DNA of 64,000 nt from assembly GCF_016859285.1 (NCBI RefSeq), contig NC_053413.1, positions 12,611,001-12,675,000 of the forward strand, written 5' to 3'. Below the pieces are notes generated by a model. It was not told the DNA's origin. It was given only the letters and a program-made list of their open reading frames with translations, and did not search any database. Origin of the DNA: Xiphias gladius (taxonomy: Eukaryota; Chordata; Actinopteri; Istiophoriformes; Xiphiidae). A program made the position numbers and the translations under genes. How positions within the stretch are numbered: the first letter of the stretch is position 1; each line of letters begins with the position of its first letter. This document shows, one piece after another, positions 61,226-64,000 of the stretch.

Positions 61226-63940
61226 ACATCTCCCTGATTCAAGATCATCACTTGGCTGGCTGTATTTCAAAGATGCGCTCCACAAGAAAAAATGTCCACG
61301 TGTTATTGCTGACCTTTAGTTTTGTAGTTCTGTTGTAGTAGCTCAAGCATCTTCAAAAATGTAGCCATGAGTTTTGGTCATTCCTTAACAATGTCACAAA
61401 TTACAGTTCAAGACTCTTACCTTGCTTGATTGGGCTTCTCAATTCCTCTAAAAGATCGTTTAACTAAATGCACCTCTGTAATCTGAATAGTGCTACAAGT
61501 CCCCATTTGGGGGATCAAACAACGGCTCTCCACATGACTTTTCGTTGAACAGCCGCTAGCATCGCTGTAGACTTTTTGTCCAGCACGTTTAAAATATTTC
61601 CTCATTTGATTCCTTCTTTTTTTTTTTTTTTTTTTTTTTTTTTTGTTTGTTGTTTGTTTGTTTTTGGGGGGGGGTAATTTTTTTTTTTTTTATTGAAATA
61701 TCCAATGGGGCTTGTTTTTTTTGGGGGGGGGGGGGCATTTTTTTCCTTTTCTTCCCCTTATTTCCCCTCTCACTCTGTGACTCACCTACCTCCTGTCAGG
61801 TTTTAAACTGAGTGAGGAAACAGATCCATTTACTCTAGAACAGACTTTTGGGGGATTTTATGCTAAATTCCTTTTTACTATCAAAAACTTAGTTTAGTTG
61901 AGGTTCCTGTGTGTTCAATTTCCCAAAAGAGTGAATTCCTTTCAGACTGGTGAACTACACATCCGAAGTGGCCGGCTGTTCATGAAGTTGCAAATTGCAG
62001 CATGCTACAGTCTGTCCAAGGTATCTTCTGTGCTCTGCTCAACATCTGCATTTTAAATGTGCTGTAAAATGGACTAATCTTGTTTAAGTGATCGAAAAAT
62101 GTAACTTCGTTTCCCCAAAGTAATATCTCAACCGGGAACAGTTTTGTACTTTATGTTCTTTGTATGATCAACATTTTTTTTTTTTTTTTCTTTGTCAGTT
62201 TGGCTTCATGGAGCCTATTAAACAGACTGTGGAAAATAATCTTGATTCCTTTGCCTTTCAAAACTACCGCATGGGGGAAGTGAAGCTTAGAGCCTCAGGC
62301 TCGTTTTACTGTAATGTTGCGTGAGAACCAAGTCACCTGCTCAAAGCACTGAAATTACACATGGACGTCTTTGGAGAGCGATTTGTAAATTGAAAGTTTA
62401 GTCTAAGTTGTCTTAACATGGTAAAGTAGGGATAAGCTATAATTTGGTTTTATTTTTTTTAATTTTATTTATTTATTTTTTTTTTTTTAAAGTCCACTTC
62501 TTTGACAAGCTGCCTGTCTGGTTTCCTAAGATCTAAAAACTAAACATGGTTTTTGGCTCAGTGAATCCTGTACATGTCTCAAAACCATTGTTTAGCCAGA
62601 TGTGTTGACATTCAACTTCGTAGTCTACTGAGATCATACCTCTAGTGAGGTTTGAAAAATTAGCCCCTAAAGTGGCACATGGAAATGCTGGAAAAAACAT
62701 CAGCTGGTGTCTGGTCATGTTAATGCTTCATTACGTTCAAGAGGTCAGCTACTTCAAAAACCTACAAGTCCTTGGAGAGCGAAGTGTTGCGCCTACCAAC
62801 AAGTGCTCATCAGAGATGAAAGCTGCTCTCTTGCCTAGGTCATATGTGGAGAAAGTAGGCCAATGCACGTGAGGTAAAAATCTCCTTTTGCTTTGCTCAC
62901 ATCCTTCAAACTCAGTTCTCATTGTTTCCATGAATACCTTCAAGTTAGTCGCTGTGTTTAGTGATCTGCTTCAGATGTCGCCTACAAACATGCCATGGCC
63001 TCTTCCCCGATTCTGATTCTTAAAGAAATGATCATTGAGGAAAACAATGTTTCTATGAAGCTCCTCTGGATTGTAGTGCTCCACCTCCTGAGTCCCCCAA
63101 AAAAAAGCATTGGCCTCTTAAGTCATGGGTAGTATTGTGCTCAGTCCACTTCTGTTCACTGCATTAGTCCTCAAATTTGCTCCAGTAATGTCCCACAGCA
63201 GTCCTATTTGATGTGTAAGGTGTCTAGACTGTACTCAGTTGTTGTTCTCTGTACCCTTACATATGAATAAGTGGTGAGTTTCAGACTCATGAATAGTGTT
63301 GCATGCACTTGATTGTGATGTATGTCAAACATTAGTTGCCGGGCTTAATCCATCTCTTGGTCTCTTTCTTTAGAATGAAAAGACTGTTGGAGGCTTCCAT
63401 GGATCTCCTCACAGCTGAAGTGTACAGCTTTAGGTGGCAGTGACTGGTGATGCAGTTATCAGGTAAAAAGAAAAAAAATAATTTTAAACAATTTTTCCCT
63501 CGTGCTTTTTGACTAGTGCAGCCAAGGTTTGCAGGCTGACAACCTCTTTATTCCCTATTTCAGGTCCAACGTGGGGCAGCTTTAAGCAGTGTCTACAAGG
63601 GAGGATCCTGCCAACAAAAAGTTTGAGAACTTTGTGAATATCAAACGTTGGCTTGCCTGAGAAGCTAATTTTTCCAATGTTATGGCAGGTATTCATAGTC
63701 CTTGATATCCCAATTCATTGGGGGGGTGGCGGATAACAAATGTATGCACTAGGGAATGAACATTTTTTGCCTTCCATATCTTGTCTGAATATGAGTCCCT
63801 TTCAGACAGTTGGCTTACTTGAAAGATGGAGTACTGTTGTGATCATTGTAATAATTTATTGCACAAGGCACTTCAGCACTATTATGCTGTTTTTAACTTT
63901 TTGTATTGAGTTCAAAAATAAAACTGAAGGAGAATTAACT
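61226..63940 (+). other. cirbp: cirbp 3' UTR and alternative 3' exons
   Basis: Long 3' region with poly-T and poly-G runs (61617-61735). An exon-like segment 63374-63462 (acceptor TTCTTTAG, donor GTAAAA) and a last exon from 63564 (acceptor CTATTTCAG) precede the AATAAA at 63917-63922. Mammalian CIRBP has alternative 3' exons as well. Which of these are used cannot be told from sequence. Confidence 0.55.
63917..63922 (+). terminator. cirbp: Candidate cirbp polyadenylation signal
   Basis: AATAAA in AAAAATAAAACTGAAGG, followed by a T/G-rich stretch (TTGTTTTGTTTT). Confidence 0.65.
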
Positions 63941-64000
63941 TCTCATTGTTTTGTTTTAAACATCTTGAAATTGCCCAAGTTCTTTATTCACGGTATTGAA

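Overview
The window is vertebrate nuclear DNA, almost certainly from a teleost fish and probably a percomorph. Genes are split into many short exons by GT-AG introns. All six encoded proteins are vertebrate orthologues. The non-coding DNA holds Tc1-like elements, other interspersed repeats I recognise from fish genomes, and many CA/TA/TTA microsatellites. The species cannot be named from the sequence.

Layout: rnf126 (minus strand, 5' part only, bases 133-2695) stands head to head with sugp1 (plus, 3880-11378). stk11/lkb1 follows (plus, coding 14738-28141, untranslated first exon near 13.1 kb). cbarp is convergent with it (minus, coding 33077-41758, untranslated exons to about 45.7 kb). Then come midn (plus, 50252-53866) and cirbp (plus, 59453-61225, 3' untranslated region to about 63.9 kb). 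I rebuilt each coding sequence exon by exon. All five complete ones stay in frame and end in a stop: sugp1 630 aa, stk11 438 aa, cbarp 1002 aa, midn 516 aa, cirbp 182 aa.

The order stk11-cbarp-midn-cirbp matches human 19p13.3, where ATP5F1D lies between CBARP and MIDN. No ATP5F1D coding sequence is visible here. RNF126 is also on human 19p13.3, whereas SUGP1 is on 19p13.11, so the left side is a different junction.

The genes are not an operon or a single pathway. rnf126 (ubiquitin ligase for mislocalised proteins) and midn (ubiquitin-independent proteasome delivery) act in protein turnover. sugp1 (branch-site choice) and cirbp (cold-induced RNA binding) act in RNA processing. stk11 is the master AMPK-family kinase. 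cbarp restrains voltage-gated calcium channels.

Most notable points: a U12-type AT-AC intron in stk11 that mimics a broken gene; near-identical intron 3' ends before the two SURP-domain exons of sugp1; clusters of GTTAGC/GCTAAC words just inside first introns; an RFX X-box cluster beside a TATA-like box in stk11 intron 1; two inverted copies of a ~500-bp terminal-inverted-repeat element, one holding a perfect 38-bp hairpin; and a signal-peptide-like upstream ORF in the cbarp leader. I see no tRNA, rRNA, CRISPR array, intact transposase or viral gene.
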